NCBI GenBank assembly: GCA_001543015.1
Contig: LFLC01000025.1
Span: 62,001 to 126,000, forward strand
Reading direction: 5' to 3'
Origin: Nitrosopumilus sp. LS_AOA
GTDB lineage: Archaea; Thermoproteota; Nitrososphaeria; Nitrososphaerales; Nitrosopumilaceae
DNA: 64,000 nt
Shown: positions 47,980 through 58,205 of the stretch, in pieces
Layout of the letters: each line of letters opens with the position of its first letter
How positions within the stretch are numbered: the stretch's first letter is position 1
Position numbers and translations under genes: made by a program
The notes under the pieces: generated by a model
Database searches by the model: none
What the model saw: the letters and a program-made list of their open reading frames with translations, nothing else
What the model was told of the DNA's origin: nothing

Positions 47980-48469
47980 GTGTTGCACCTCTATCAGTAA
48001 TTATGATTTCACTATCTTGTGCCACATATGGTTTCACCTGGAGTTGAGCAGGTGTATAGATCAATCCTTCTTTGGAAAATGAAGAAAGTTCATAATCATT
48101 AGTCATGTATAATGCATAAAATGGACATGCATCAACACACAATCCACAAAAAACACATTTGCCATAATCAATTTGAGGCATTATTGCTTTCTTGTTTTGT
48201 TTGTGTTCTTCTGGAACCTTTACCATTGCAATAGCTTCTGCAACTCCCTCACATGCAATAGAACATAATTGACAACCAGTACAATGATCATGAAACAATA
48301 AATGACGTCCCTTTAATCCAGCAATTCCAACACCAGTTGACGGATCAAATTGATAACCATCACCTACAAACTTTAGTTTCTCTTCAGGATATCTAAGTGT
48401 AAATCGTTTTGTTGCAAGATGTTTAATTCCAGAATTTAATGCACGAATTATACCTGTAGCAGTTCCCAT
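47972..48469 (-). CDS. nuoI: Complex I subunit I (2x[4Fe-4S])
   Basis: CTGCQLCSIACEG and CVFCGLCVDACP. Confidence 0.95.
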   Translation of the reverse strand: MGTATGIIRALNSGIKHLATKRFTLRYPEEKLKFVGDGYQFDPSTGVGIAGLKGRHLLFHDHCTGCQLCSIACEGVAEAIAMVKVPEEHKQNKKAIMPQIDYGKCVFCGLCVDACPFYALYMTNDYELSSFSKEGLIYTPAQLQVKPYVAQDSEIIITDRGATHG

Positions 48470-49782
48470 TATTGTAATCCTCCTGGTCCCAAGACTCCAG
48501 CGTAAAGCAAACCTAGTGCAATAAAGATGTTAACGAATGCAAGTCCAATTAGTTTACTCCAACCAAGATCCAGCAACATATCGACTCTAATTCTTGGGAA
48601 AACACCTCTTGGTAATATTATAAAGAAAATTACTCCTACTGTTTTGAGAACAAACCAAAGTGTACCATTTAGCATTTCTTGAGTGATTACTTCACTAAGT
48701 AATGGTGCCAATCCAGATATTTTTAGTGTAATTGGACCCATTTCAATTCCATTTTCAATTAATTCCATTGGGAAAGAAGGTACAACCATTGGGCCATTCC
48801 AACCTCCAAGGAATAATACAACAAACAAACCTGCAAATGCATAAAGTTTCAAATAACTTCCTAATTGAACAAGGCCATACATCATTCCAGATAATTCAGT
48901 TAGCCAACCAGCTACAATTTCACTTTCAGCTTCTGGCAAATCAAATGGAATTCTTTCTAATTCTGCAAGCATTGTAATAAAAAATACAATTGCACCAACT
49001 GGCAAAAATATTATCCATGGAAAGTTAGATTGACTTGCTGCAATTTCAGATAAGTTAAGAGAACCAGTTAAAATTACAACCCCCAACAAAGATAAAATTA
49101 ATGGAATTTCAAATGAGACCATTTGGAATAATGCTCTAATGCCTCCAATGAATGGATATTTACTATTTGCAGACCATGCAGAAAGAATAGTAATAATTGG
49201 GAAGAATCCAATTACTGCAAATACAGCTAATAATCCCAAATCAACATCTGCAACGACCCAACCTGGAGCAACAGGAATTAATGCAACAAAAGCTGCTGCA
49301 GCTGCAACAAACATTACAGGCGCTGCCCAAAAAATTGGTTTATCTGCTTTTGCAGGAATTATAATTTCTTTTGAAATTAATTTTAATCCATCACCCATTA
49401 ATTGTAAGATACCTTCAAATTTACCACAATAGAAAGGGCCAACTCTTAATTGAATTTTTGCCATCATCTTTCTTTCAGCAAAAATTGTTCCAGCAGCTAA
49501 CAATGCTGCAAAACCAAATCCAGGAAATGCCATTACTCTAAATATGTCAGTTTCCAGGAATGCTTGAATTATTGGTAAAGTACGTGAAGGATCTGCAATC
49601 CATGAAAGTGCAAGGAAGGGTGTAAGTAATTCACCATCAATGACAGGTAAAGGAATTACAAATAAAACCATGAAAACTAGAGGAATGCCAATTAAGACTA
49701 GTAGTAATAGTATCCAGAAAATATTATCAAGTAATGATTTGATAAATGAACTTAGTTTGAAATTTGGTGCAATTACTGACAT
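48469..49782 (-). CDS. nuoH: Complex I subunit H
   Basis: ERKMMAKIQLRVGPFYCGKFEGILQLMGDGLKLISKE; ELERIPFDLPEAESEIVAG. Confidence 0.96.
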   Translation of the reverse strand: MSVIAPNFKLSSFIKSLLDNIFWILLLLVLIGIPLVFMVLFVIPLPVIDGELLTPFLALSWIADPSRTLPIIQAFLETDIFRVMAFPGFGFAALLAAGTIFAERKMMAKIQLRVGPFYCGKFEGILQLMGDGLKLISKEIIIPAKADKPIFWAAPVMFVAAAAAFVALIPVAPGWVVADVDLGLLAVFAVIGFFPIITILSAWSANSKYPFIGGIRALFQMVSFEIPLILSLLGVVILTGSLNLSEIAASQSNFPWIIFLPVGAIVFFITMLAELERIPFDLPEAESEIVAGWLTELSGMMYGLVQLGSYLKLYAFAGLFVVLFLGGWNGPMVVPSFPMELIENGIEMGPITLKISGLAPLLSEVITQEMLNGTLWFVLKTVGVIFFIILPRGVFPRIRVDMLLDLGWSKLIGLAFVNIFIALGLLYAGVLGPGGLQ

Positions 49783-50916
49783 TTATCGGTCTGCCTCCAC
49801 TGGCCAATAATTTAGACTCCAATAAACAGATGGCATGTTACCAAGTTTTTCTCCTTTGAGAAGATATGGTAATGCTATCAAGTTTCTAAAAGAAGGAACA
49901 CTTAGTTTCAATCTGTATGGTTCGGGTTTACCATCAGAGACTACATAACATCCCAAAGAGCCTCTACCAGATTCTACACGTTTGTAAACGGAAGTAAGCC
50001 CTTTTCCTTTTGGATTTGGTTTTAGTTTTACTCTAACTGAACCAGACTTTGGCATTTTTTGTAATGCTTGTCTAATTATATTACAACTCTCCAGCATGTC
50101 AAGCCATGGAATTTTTGATCTTGCATAAGAGTCACCTTCCTTCATTACATTAGTATGAACATCTAATTCATCATAAACATCATAAGGTTCTTTTTTTCTA
50201 AGATCATAATCAACACCACTTGCACGAAGGACAGAACCAGTAGTTCCAAGTCTAATTGCATCTTGTCGTGACAAAACACCAGTATCTTTAGTTCTTGCAA
50301 TTAAAATTGGATTATCATAAAATACTGCAGAGTATTCTTTGATACGTTTTTCAAAATAATTAACATGACGTAAACAAACATCTTCAAAGTTTGGTGGTAA
50401 ATCATTTCTAACTCCTCCAGGGATAAAATGTGCATGTGTAACTCGTGCACCAGTCATTTTTTCCATAAGATCAATTAAGAGTTCACGATCACCTGCAGGC
50501 CACATAAACATTGTAGAGTGTCCTAAGAAAATTCCATAAATTGCAAGCCAATACATGATGTAAATACATCGATTTAATTCAGATGCAATTACTCTAACAT
50601 ATTTTGCACGTTCAGGAACTTCGATACCAAGAATTTCTTCAACTCCCAGGACATACGGATAAAGAACATTACATGAATCATGAATTACAGGTCTTTCCAA
50701 GTGAGGAATGTTTAAGATATAATTTCTATATTCTGCCATTTTTTCTTCTCCACGATGAACGTATCCAGGATCAGGATCACATGCAACAATATAGTCACCA
50801 TCAATTTGTACAATTAGTCTCATGTGGCCAGAACCGGGATGCTGTGGTCCCACATTGAGTGTCATAATTCTCTCATCAACTTTTTGGAGTGCTAGTCCAG
50901 GCATTATCTCATTCAT
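49783..50916 (-). CDS. nuoD: Complex I subunit D
   Basis: LNVGPQHPGSGHMRLIVQIDGD, GYVHRGEEKMAE; start at MNEIMPG. Confidence 0.96.
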   Translation of the reverse strand: MNEIMPGLALQKVDERIMTLNVGPQHPGSGHMRLIVQIDGDYIVACDPDPGYVHRGEEKMAEYRNYILNIPHLERPVIHDSCNVLYPYVLGVEEILGIEVPERAKYVRVIASELNRCIYIMYWLAIYGIFLGHSTMFMWPAGDRELLIDLMEKMTGARVTHAHFIPGGVRNDLPPNFEDVCLRHVNYFEKRIKEYSAVFYDNPILIARTKDTGVLSRQDAIRLGTTGSVLRASGVDYDLRKKEPYDVYDELDVHTNVMKEGDSYARSKIPWLDMLESCNIIRQALQKMPKSGSVRVKLKPNPKGKGLTSVYKRVESGRGSLGCYVVSDGKPEPYRLKLSVPSFRNLIALPYLLKGEKLGNMPSVYWSLNYWPVEADR

Positions 50917-50918
50917 GA

Positions 50919-51530
50919 TTATCGTCCCTTTAGTACGAAGTCCTTTCGGAGTGGAGGTAAATCTGCCCAATCTTCGGGTAAAAGTAATCGTCGATTATCA
51001 GGATGACCATCAAAGTAAACACCCAACATTTCAAAAATTTCTCTTTCATGAAATTCTACACTATAAAAGATATTTCGAAGAGTAGGGAGTTTTGTAGAAT
51101 CATGACCAGGAATTGGGTTTTCTTCTCGTTGAGCCCTAGTAGCCAAAACAAGAATCTGTCTTGCCAAAGAAGAATCAGAATAGGAACCAATGTGATAAAC
51201 AACTTCAATTTCTTTATCTTGAGGGAAATCTATGCCTGTAACTGATTCTACATGATCAAAATTTAATCCATCACGAATGAATTCAGCAACATCAAGAATA
51301 TTTTCACGACTTACATTAATTCTGACTCGATCTTCTTTTACAAACGCAACTTCAACTTTATCACCGAACTTTTCAACAATTTTATCAGAAATACCTTTTT
51401 CAAATGCAGGTAACTCTACTGGTTTTTCCTCAGGTTTTTTTGCTACAGGTTTTGGAGCAGGTTTTTCTGCAGGTGTAGATTTTTCTTCGGATTGTGTATC
51501 GGTTACAGATTTTTCAGAATCAGAACTCAT
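50919..51530 (-). CDS. nuoC: Complex I subunit C with Lys/Pro/Glu-rich N-terminal extension
   Basis: VESVTGIDFPQDKEIEVVYHIGS, EREIFEMLGVYFDGHPDNRRLLLPEDW. Confidence 0.95.
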   Translation of the reverse strand: MSSDSEKSVTDTQSEEKSTPAEKPAPKPVAKKPEEKPVELPAFEKGISDKIVEKFGDKVEVAFVKEDRVRINVSRENILDVAEFIRDGLNFDHVESVTGIDFPQDKEIEVVYHIGSYSDSSLARQILVLATRAQREENPIPGHDSTKLPTLRNIFYSVEFHEREIFEMLGVYFDGHPDNRRLLLPEDWADLPPLRKDFVLKGR

Positions 51531-52054
51531 TATACAAACTTCCTAGCTTTCATTCGTTTAATTTTTTCTTGCAATAAAAGACATCCTTGAATTAAAGTTT
51601 CAGGTCTAGGTGGACAACCCGGAACATAAACATCAACTGGAATAATTCCATCAATTCCTGGAAGAACATTATATGAATCAAAATATAATCCTCCAGTAAT
51701 TGCGCAAGCCCCCATTGCAATTACATATTTTGGTTCAGGCATTTGATCATAAACTAATCTAAGACGTGGTGCCATTTTTCTTGTAATAGTTCCTTGAACA
51801 ACAACTAGATCACATTGACGAAGTGATCCGAATGCTTCAATGATACCAAATCTTTCAACATCATATCTAGGACTAGATGCTGCACCAAATTCTACACTAC
51901 AACAAGCTGTTTCAATGTGTACTGGCCACAGTGACCAAATTCTACCCCAATTTATTGCATAACCTAATGGTTTACCGATTGCTTTTTCTAAAATATCTCC
52001 TAGTTTTCCTACAAAGACATTTGCATTTTCCGGTGTCATTAAGTCTTTAAGCAA
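51530..52054 (-). CDS. nuoB: Complex I subunit B
   Basis: ACCSVEFGAASSPRYDVERFG, VQGTITRKMAPRLRLVYDQMPEPKYVIAMGACAITGG, VPGCPPRPE. Confidence 0.97.
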   Translation of the reverse strand: MLKDLMTPENANVFVGKLGDILEKAIGKPLGYAINWGRIWSLWPVHIETACCSVEFGAASSPRYDVERFGIIEAFGSLRQCDLVVVQGTITRKMAPRLRLVYDQMPEPKYVIAMGACAITGGLYFDSYNVLPGIDGIIPVDVYVPGCPPRPETLIQGCLLLQEKIKRMKARKFV

Positions 52055-52093
52055 TTTTATCCCCCATTTTGTGAATATTCTTTACATAAATAA

Positions 52094-52468
52094 CTACCAA
52101 ATTCTTCTTCTCCCTGATTGATACAATGCAAATGCCATTGCTCCAAACATAATAGCTAAGAATCCCATCATAGGCAAAGTTGCACTCTTTGGAAGTTCTA
52201 AGATTGCACTTCCCCATGCATACAAGAAAATCGCCATGACATCAAATACAACAAACATCAGAATGTAAGGATAATACTGCATCATAAAATGAGTTCTTCC
52301 TTCCCCGGATGGTACTTGACCACATTCCATCGGTAAAAATTTCACAGGGTTACTTCGTTTTCGAGGTGAAATCATTCTTGAGATTACTAACGCTGGAGCC
52401 ATTGCAGCAACCGCAAATCCAAACATCAAGACAATGTTACTGTAATTGCCCGCTAATTCCCCGACCAA
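52094..52468 (-). CDS. nuoA: Complex I subunit A
   Basis: KFLPMECGQVPSGEGRTHFMMQYYPYILMFVVFDVMAIFLYAW. Confidence 0.94.
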   Translation of the reverse strand: MVGELAGNYSNIVLMFGFAVAAMAPALVISRMISPRKRSNPVKFLPMECGQVPSGEGRTHFMMQYYPYILMFVVFDVMAIFLYAWGSAILELPKSATLPMMGFLAIMFGAMAFALYQSGRRRIW

Positions 52469-52582
52469 TTTAGCTTTTGTCCCTAATTTTTGTATAAAAA
52501 GGTATGCGTTCTTCTTTCGATCTATTTTTTAAAAAACCCTATTTTTCTAAAGTACTTTATAGAACATTGATAAAAAACGTAC

Positions 52583-53047
52583 ATGACATCAAATATTGGA
52601 GATATTGCTCCGGGTTTTGAACTTCCAGACACAGAATTAAAAATGAGGAATTTAGAAGAATTCAAGGGGAAGAAAATCGTACTATCATTCATAGTAGCTG
52701 CTAGCTCTCCAGTGTGTGAAGCAGAACTGTGTACATTAAGAGATTCTTGGCAAGAGATATCAGATCTTGGTGCACAAATAGTTGCAATTAGTAATGATGG
52801 TCCATTTGCAAATAAAGTATTTACAGAAAAAAATAATTTTAAATTTCCATTGCTAGGGGATTACACTAGCAAAACAATTCAGGATTATGATGTTTTGATG
52901 AAGGATTTACTTCACCTCAAAGATTACAATGCTGCAAAACGTTCTGTATTCATAATTATGGAAGATGGAAAAATTGGTTATAGATGGGTTTCAGAAGATC
53001 CATTAAAAGAACCAAATTATGAAGAAATTAAAAATTTCCTAAAATAG
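52583..53047 (+). CDS. Peroxiredoxin (AhpC/TSA, PrxQ/BCP-like)
   Basis: GDIAPGFELPDTE, ASSPVCEAELC (C-x4-C). Confidence 0.88.
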   Translation: MTSNIGDIAPGFELPDTELKMRNLEEFKGKKIVLSFIVAASSPVCEAELCTLRDSWQEISDLGAQIVAISNDGPFANKVFTEKNNFKFPLLGDYTSKTIQDYDVLMKDLLHLKDYNAAKRSVFIIMEDGKIGYRWVSEDPLKEPNYEEIKNFLK

Positions 53048-53061
53048 GAAAAATTTCTTTT

Positions 53062-53574
53062 TTATTCTATTTCTGCAATAACGTCATTTTTGGCAACAAT
53101 TGCAGTTTCTTTTACTTTGATAGTTTTTACAACTCCATCTTTATGTGATTTAATTGCAACTTGCATCTTCATGGATTCCAAAGTACAAACAACGTCACCT
53201 TTCTTTACAGAATCACCTTCAGCAACTGCAATGGATACAACCTTTCCAGGAATTTGACTCTTCAAAAATAGTTCTGCATTACCTGTACCACTACTACCAG
53301 AATTTTTGAAAACAATTTTATCAAAATGAGTATTAAGATTTAGAGTAATTGGAACATTATCAATTACTAAACTTATTTCATTTGTAGATTGTTCAAGATA
53401 TTTTGCTCTATGATAATTTTTGTCTAAAATAAATTCAATTCCTTTTGAATCCATAGTTATAATTTTTAATTGGTGTTCATTATCGTTGATTTTAATTGTA
53501 TAATCATTATTTCCGAGACGTTCTACTATTTTACCTTCAAATGATTTTTCAATATCTTGAATTTTATAATTCAT
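53062..53574 (-). CDS. accB: Biotin carboxyl carrier protein of acyl-CoA carboxylase
   Basis: VVCTLESMKMQVAI biotinylation site. Confidence 0.95.
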   Translation of the reverse strand: MNYKIQDIEKSFEGKIVERLGNNDYTIKINDNEHQLKIITMDSKGIEFILDKNYHRAKYLEQSTNEISLVIDNVPITLNLNTHFDKIVFKNSGSSGTGNAELFLKSQIPGKVVSIAVAEGDSVKKGDVVCTLESMKMQVAIKSHKDGVVKTIKVKETAIVAKNDVIAEIE

Positions 53575-53580
53575 TTATCA

Positions 53581-55071
53581 TCAATCCAGTTTGTTTTTCC
53601 AGTTGGAATTATTTCCAACATTATTTTGTACACGACTCTTAAAGTATTCAGAATGAATAATGGCTGCAGCTAAGGCTGCTTCACTTTTATCTTCCTTTTC
53701 TTTCTTTAGATCTTCAGTTAATCTATCAATCATATCATAACGCTTTAGAAAATCAGTTGTAAGTTGACCGTTTTTGTATTCATCTGAATTTAGAATAGTT
53801 TTGTATAGTGGAATTGATGTTTCTACACCTTGAATGTAGAAATCATTTAAAGCTGCAAGCATTCTAGTTCTAGATTCTTCAAATGTTTGTCCCCATGTAA
53901 CGAGTTTTGCCATAAGTGAGTCATAAAATGGAGATACAGTACATCCAGGATATAGATATGTATCACATCGTACACTTGGACCTGCTGGAATTATTACATC
54001 TGGAATAGGTCCAGTAGATGGTGCAAAATCCAAGAAAGTATCTTCAGCATTAATTCTACACTCTATGGCATAGCCATTCATTTTCAGATCACTTTGTTTG
54101 AATGGGAGTGGTTCTCCGTTTGCAATATCTATTTGTAATTTAACCAAATCTAAACCAGAAACAAATTCTGTAATAGGATGTTCTACTTGCAATCTTGCAT
54201 TAATTTCAATAAAATAAAATTCGCCATTATCAGCTCTCAAAAATTCAGCAGTGCCCAAGTTTGTATATCCAACTGCATCAGCTGCATTACAAACAATTTC
54301 ACCTATACGAGCTCTTGTTTCTTCATCAACAATTGGTGAAGGGGTTTGTTCAATTAGTTTTTGATTACGTCGTTGTATTGAACATTCTCTCTCAAAGATG
54401 TGAACTGTATTACCATGAGTGTCTCGAGCAAATTGGTATTCAATGTGTCTTGTTTTCTCTAGGAATTTTTCTACAAGAATGGCTGATTTTCCAACAGATG
54501 CAATAGATTCTGCAGTAACTGCTTCATAACCTTCATGTAGTTCTTTATCATTTGTAACTATTCTAATTCCACGTCCACCGCCACCATAAACAGACTTTAG
54601 CATTACTGGATAACCAATTTCATTTGCAATTTTTGCTGCATCATCTGCATCTTTTACCAAATCAGGACTTCCAGGAACTGTCGGAACTTTAGCTTTGAGC
54701 ATTGCATCCTTGCATCTCATTTTGTCACCACATAGATTCATAGAATCTGCAGAAGGACCAATGAAAATAATTTTATTTTTTTCACATAATCTTGCAAAAT
54801 CATCATTTTCAGAAAGAAAACCATAACCTGGATGAACAGCATCACTACCAGAAGATAGCATTACATCTAGAATTTTTTCTTGATTAAGATATGATTTTGC
54901 AGGAGCGGCTTCACCAATATGATATGCTTCAGTTGCTTGTTTAACGTGCATAGAATTTGTATCTTCATCAGAATAAACTGCGACTGTTTTAATTCCAAGT
55001 ACTTTACAGGTTCTAATAACTCGTAAAGCAATTTCACCTCTATTTGCAATTAGAACTTTTTCAATCATCAT
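53581..55071 (-). CDS. accC: Biotin carboxylase of acyl-CoA carboxylase
   Basis: KVLIANRGEIALRVIRTCK, KSVYGGGGRGIRIV, FYFIEINARLQVEHPITE. Confidence 0.97.
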   Translation of the reverse strand: MMIEKVLIANRGEIALRVIRTCKVLGIKTVAVYSDEDTNSMHVKQATEAYHIGEAAPAKSYLNQEKILDVMLSSGSDAVHPGYGFLSENDDFARLCEKNKIIFIGPSADSMNLCGDKMRCKDAMLKAKVPTVPGSPDLVKDADDAAKIANEIGYPVMLKSVYGGGGRGIRIVTNDKELHEGYEAVTAESIASVGKSAILVEKFLEKTRHIEYQFARDTHGNTVHIFERECSIQRRNQKLIEQTPSPIVDEETRARIGEIVCNAADAVGYTNLGTAEFLRADNGEFYFIEINARLQVEHPITEFVSGLDLVKLQIDIANGEPLPFKQSDLKMNGYAIECRINAEDTFLDFAPSTGPIPDVIIPAGPSVRCDTYLYPGCTVSPFYDSLMAKLVTWGQTFEESRTRMLAALNDFYIQGVETSIPLYKTILNSDEYKNGQLTTDFLKRYDMIDRLTEDLKKEKEDKSEAALAAAIIHSEYFKSRVQNNVGNNSNWKNKLD

Positions 55072-55074
55072 TAA

Positions 55075-56622
55075 TCACAAATTAATATTTCCATGTTTTC
55101 TAGGTAGTTGTGTTGCTCTTTTGTTTGCAAGCATTTCAAGTGCTTTAATTAACATTGGTCTTGTTTCAGCAGGATCAATTACATTATCAACAGTTCCATG
55201 AGAAGCTGCAACATATGGATTTTCAAATTTTTCTGCAAATTCATCTATCAATTGTTTTTTAAGATTCTCAGCATCATCAGAAGCTTTTAGTTCTTTTCTA
55301 TACATTATTTTTACTGCAGCTTCTCCACCTAAAACAGCACATCTAGCAGTAGGCCAGGCATAATTAACATCAGTTCTTAAATTTTTACTACCCATTGCAA
55401 TGTATGCTCCACCGTATGCTTTTCCAATTACCAAAGTGATTCGTGGGACAGTAGCTTCACAATATGCATAAAGTAACTTGCTTCCATGTCTAATAATTCC
55501 ATTATGTTCTTGATTTGAACCTGGCATGTATCCTGGAGTATCAACTAAAGTGATAATGGAAATATTAAATGAATCACAAAATCTTATGAATCGGGCTGCT
55601 TTATTTGAAGAATCAATATCAAGTGCACCTGCAAGATGCATTGGATTATTTGCAACAATTCCAACAACAGTTCCATTCATTCGTGCAAATCCTACAACTA
55701 CGTTTGGTGCAAATAATTCATGAACTTCAAAAAAGTCATGATTATCAACGATTGAGTTGATAATATCTTTCATATCATAAGGTTGCAAAGGATTTTCTGG
55801 AATAATATTTATCAAATTATGATCTAATCTGTTTGGATCATCATCAGTTTTGGTTTTAGGTGGTTCTTCAGTATTATTTTGAGGAAGAAATGAAATTAAT
55901 TTTTTGATATAATCCATACATTCGTATTCATTTTGTGCAACAAAATGTGCAACACCACTTTTTGAACCATGAGTCATAGCTCCTCCAAGATCATCAAATG
56001 AAATTTCTTCACCCAATACAGTTTTGACTACATCAGGTCCTGTAACAAACATAGTTCCAATTTTTTCAACCATGATTACAAAGTCAGTCATTGCTGGTGA
56101 GTATACTGAACCACCTGCTGAAGGTCCAACACTTGCAGTAATTTGTGGAATAATTCCTGATGCTAATTGATTATGATAAAAAATATCTGCAAATCCATCA
56201 AGACTCATAATTCCTTCTTGAATTCTAGCACCACCAGAATCCATGACGCCAATAATTGGACATCCAGTTTTAAGTGCATGACTCATTAGTTTAGTAATTT
56301 TTTTAGCACCCATATGACTTAGGGTTCCACCAAGAACAGTAAAGTCATAAGCAAAAACAAAGATTTGTCTTCCATCTATATTTCCATAACCACAAATAAC
56401 ACCATCTGTGAAAAATTTCTTTTTCTGCATATCATACTCGTGATAATGATGTGTAACTAATGGATCAATCTCAGTAAAAGTACCTTCATCAAGTAAAAGA
56501 TCAATTCTTTCACGTGCAGTTAATTTCCCTTTTTCATGTTGGGCTTTGATTCTATCTTGTCCCCCACCTTGTAATGCGGTTTTGTTATTTTTAATAGACT
56601 TTTCAATCTTATCAGAATGCAT
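55075..56622 (-). CDS. pccB: Acetyl-/propionyl-CoA carboxylase carboxyltransferase
   Basis: ARERIDLLLDEGTFTEID, MDSGGARIQEGIMSLDG, VDTPGYMPGSNQEHNGIIRHGSKLLYAY. Confidence 0.96.
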   Translation of the reverse strand: MHSDKIEKSIKNNKTALQGGGQDRIKAQHEKGKLTARERIDLLLDEGTFTEIDPLVTHHYHEYDMQKKKFFTDGVICGYGNIDGRQIFVFAYDFTVLGGTLSHMGAKKITKLMSHALKTGCPIIGVMDSGGARIQEGIMSLDGFADIFYHNQLASGIIPQITASVGPSAGGSVYSPAMTDFVIMVEKIGTMFVTGPDVVKTVLGEEISFDDLGGAMTHGSKSGVAHFVAQNEYECMDYIKKLISFLPQNNTEEPPKTKTDDDPNRLDHNLINIIPENPLQPYDMKDIINSIVDNHDFFEVHELFAPNVVVGFARMNGTVVGIVANNPMHLAGALDIDSSNKAARFIRFCDSFNISIITLVDTPGYMPGSNQEHNGIIRHGSKLLYAYCEATVPRITLVIGKAYGGAYIAMGSKNLRTDVNYAWPTARCAVLGGEAAVKIMYRKELKASDDAENLKKQLIDEFAEKFENPYVAASHGTVDNVIDPAETRPMLIKALEMLANKRATQLPRKHGNINL

Positions 56623-56727
56623 AACGATATTCTAAAGCATGAGGGTTTCCTATATTAATTTAATTTGAAGATTCAAAATTAATCAAAATTTTACTATAAT
56701 CAATAGATCATTGTTTATTTTTGAAAT

Positions 56728-57039
56728 TTATGAGTTCAGAAGTGGAAATTTCTTGTTTACAAGTTTTTGATAAGAACTAAAAGCATCTTTTTCCTCACTA
56801 CATTTCTTACATATACATAATTGAGATACATTTGGAATATCGCAATTTTCTTGAAATTCGCATTGTGGGCAACCAGCCGGAGAACCACACACAACGCACT
56901 GTAATTCATTTATCTGAGCACATTTTTCATGTTTAACACCCAATCCTTTTGACCATAATCCTATTTCATTTACTGGGATTTTTTCATTACATACAATACA
57001 TGTTCCTGGAAACTTCATAGGTATTTTTCTCCAGCTCAT
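56728..57039 (-). CDS. Cys-rich multi-zinc-ribbon protein
   Basis: CIVCNEKIP, CVVCGSPAGCPQCEFQENCDIP, CICKKC. Confidence 0.75.
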   Translation of the reverse strand: MSWRKIPMKFPGTCIVCNEKIPVNEIGLWSKGLGVKHEKCAQINELQCVVCGSPAGCPQCEFQENCDIPNVSQLCICKKCSEEKDAFSSYQKLVNKKFPLLNS

Positions 57040-58205
57040 TGAATTAATTCCATCTCCTTTTCTATTACATCACCAAATGTTTCTTGTAATTCTAATTCTA
57101 GTGTTTTATTTTTAATACAAAATAAGACATAGGGTAAACAAATGGTAACAAAAGCACTAGACGACAAATGCAATTTTTTTGCCATTACAGACGATAATGA
57201 TTTAATTTTTGCACCATCCCAACGAATTCTATTGAGTAAAGGCCATGATAGATTGTATTTAGTATATCTAATTCTATCATCATTTTGATATAATTTAATT
57301 AAGATATCATTAAGATAACGTAATAATCTCCAATTCTGAGTTTTCATAATTTTCCCATAAATCATGTCAGCATCAGAAATTGTTTCTAGATATTTTGCAA
57401 GAGTGGGATTATCTAAATTACTTGTAACAATACTAGAATAAAACGCATTAATTTTTTCTCTAGGATTAATTTGCATAGAATATAAAACACTTCGAGCTTC
57501 GTCAATTGAATTTGCTTTAAAGAATGCATTAACACCATCCTCAACATTAATTTTCTCAAAAGATGTTTCAGTTTGAGGATTAAACCCAGTTACTAAAGAC
57601 TGTGTTAAATTAATCATAGAGCGAATATCTCCACGAGATTTGGAAATAACTTTAATCAAAGATCCGGGACTTAATTTTACATCTTCTTTTTTCAAAATAT
57701 TTTCAAGATAAACTCGTAATAGTCTAGGCGGAATTCTTTTGAAAGAAATTGTTTTAACTACTTTTTTGATATTTTTCATTTTCTCCAAAGTGTCATCATT
57801 TGCTGCAATAACAATTGGTACTGTTGGTTTTTTCAAAATATCAACAAGTGCTGCAGCACCACCATAATCCCCACGACCATGTAATCCATCAACCTCATCG
57901 ACAAAAATCATTGGAGTTCCCAAAACACTAACATTTCCTAAAACAGGCGTAAGAATTTCATTAATTCTTGATTTGCTTCGAACATCACTTGCATTAAGGC
58001 CAATCATATCATATCCAAATTGTTTAGCTACAAGAAAAGCCATAGTAGTTTTTCCAATTCCAGGAGGTCCAACTAGAAGAAGAGGTTTTGTTCCTTTCTT
58101 CCATTTTGCAAACCACTCCATTATAGCAGAACGAGGTTCTTCATTTCCAACCATATCAGAAATAATCTGAGGTCGGTATTTTTCAGACCACATCAATTTT
58201 ATCAC
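57036..58205 (-). CDS. rfcL: Replication factor C large subunit
   Basis: MWSEKYRPQIISDMVGNEE, LLVGPPGIGKTT, FVDEVDGLHGRGDYGG, SRGDIRSMIN. Confidence 0.94.
   Translation of the reverse strand: MIKLMWSEKYRPQIISDMVGNEEPRSAIMEWFAKWKKGTKPLLLVGPPGIGKTTMAFLVAKQFGYDMIGLNASDVRSKSRINEILTPVLGNVSVLGTPMIFVDEVDGLHGRGDYGGAAALVDILKKPTVPIVIAANDDTLEKMKNIKKVVKTISFKRIPPRLLRVYLENILKKEDVKLSPGSLIKVISKSRGDIRSMINLTQSLVTGFNPQTETSFEKINVEDGVNAFFKANSIDEARSVLYSMQINPREKINAFYSSIVTSNLDNPTLAKYLETISDADMIYGKIMKTQNWRLLRYLNDILIKLYQNDDRIRYTKYNLSWPLLNRIRWDGAKIKSLSSVMAKKLHLSSSAFVTICLPYVLFCIKNKTLELELQETFGDVIEKEMELIQ

Noticed and set aside
53062-56622. Biotin-dependent carboxylase cluster as a novel pathway
   Set aside because: AccB/AccC/PccB cluster is the expected acetyl-/propionyl-CoA carboxylase of the thaumarchaeal 3-hydroxypropionate/4-hydroxybutyrate cycle
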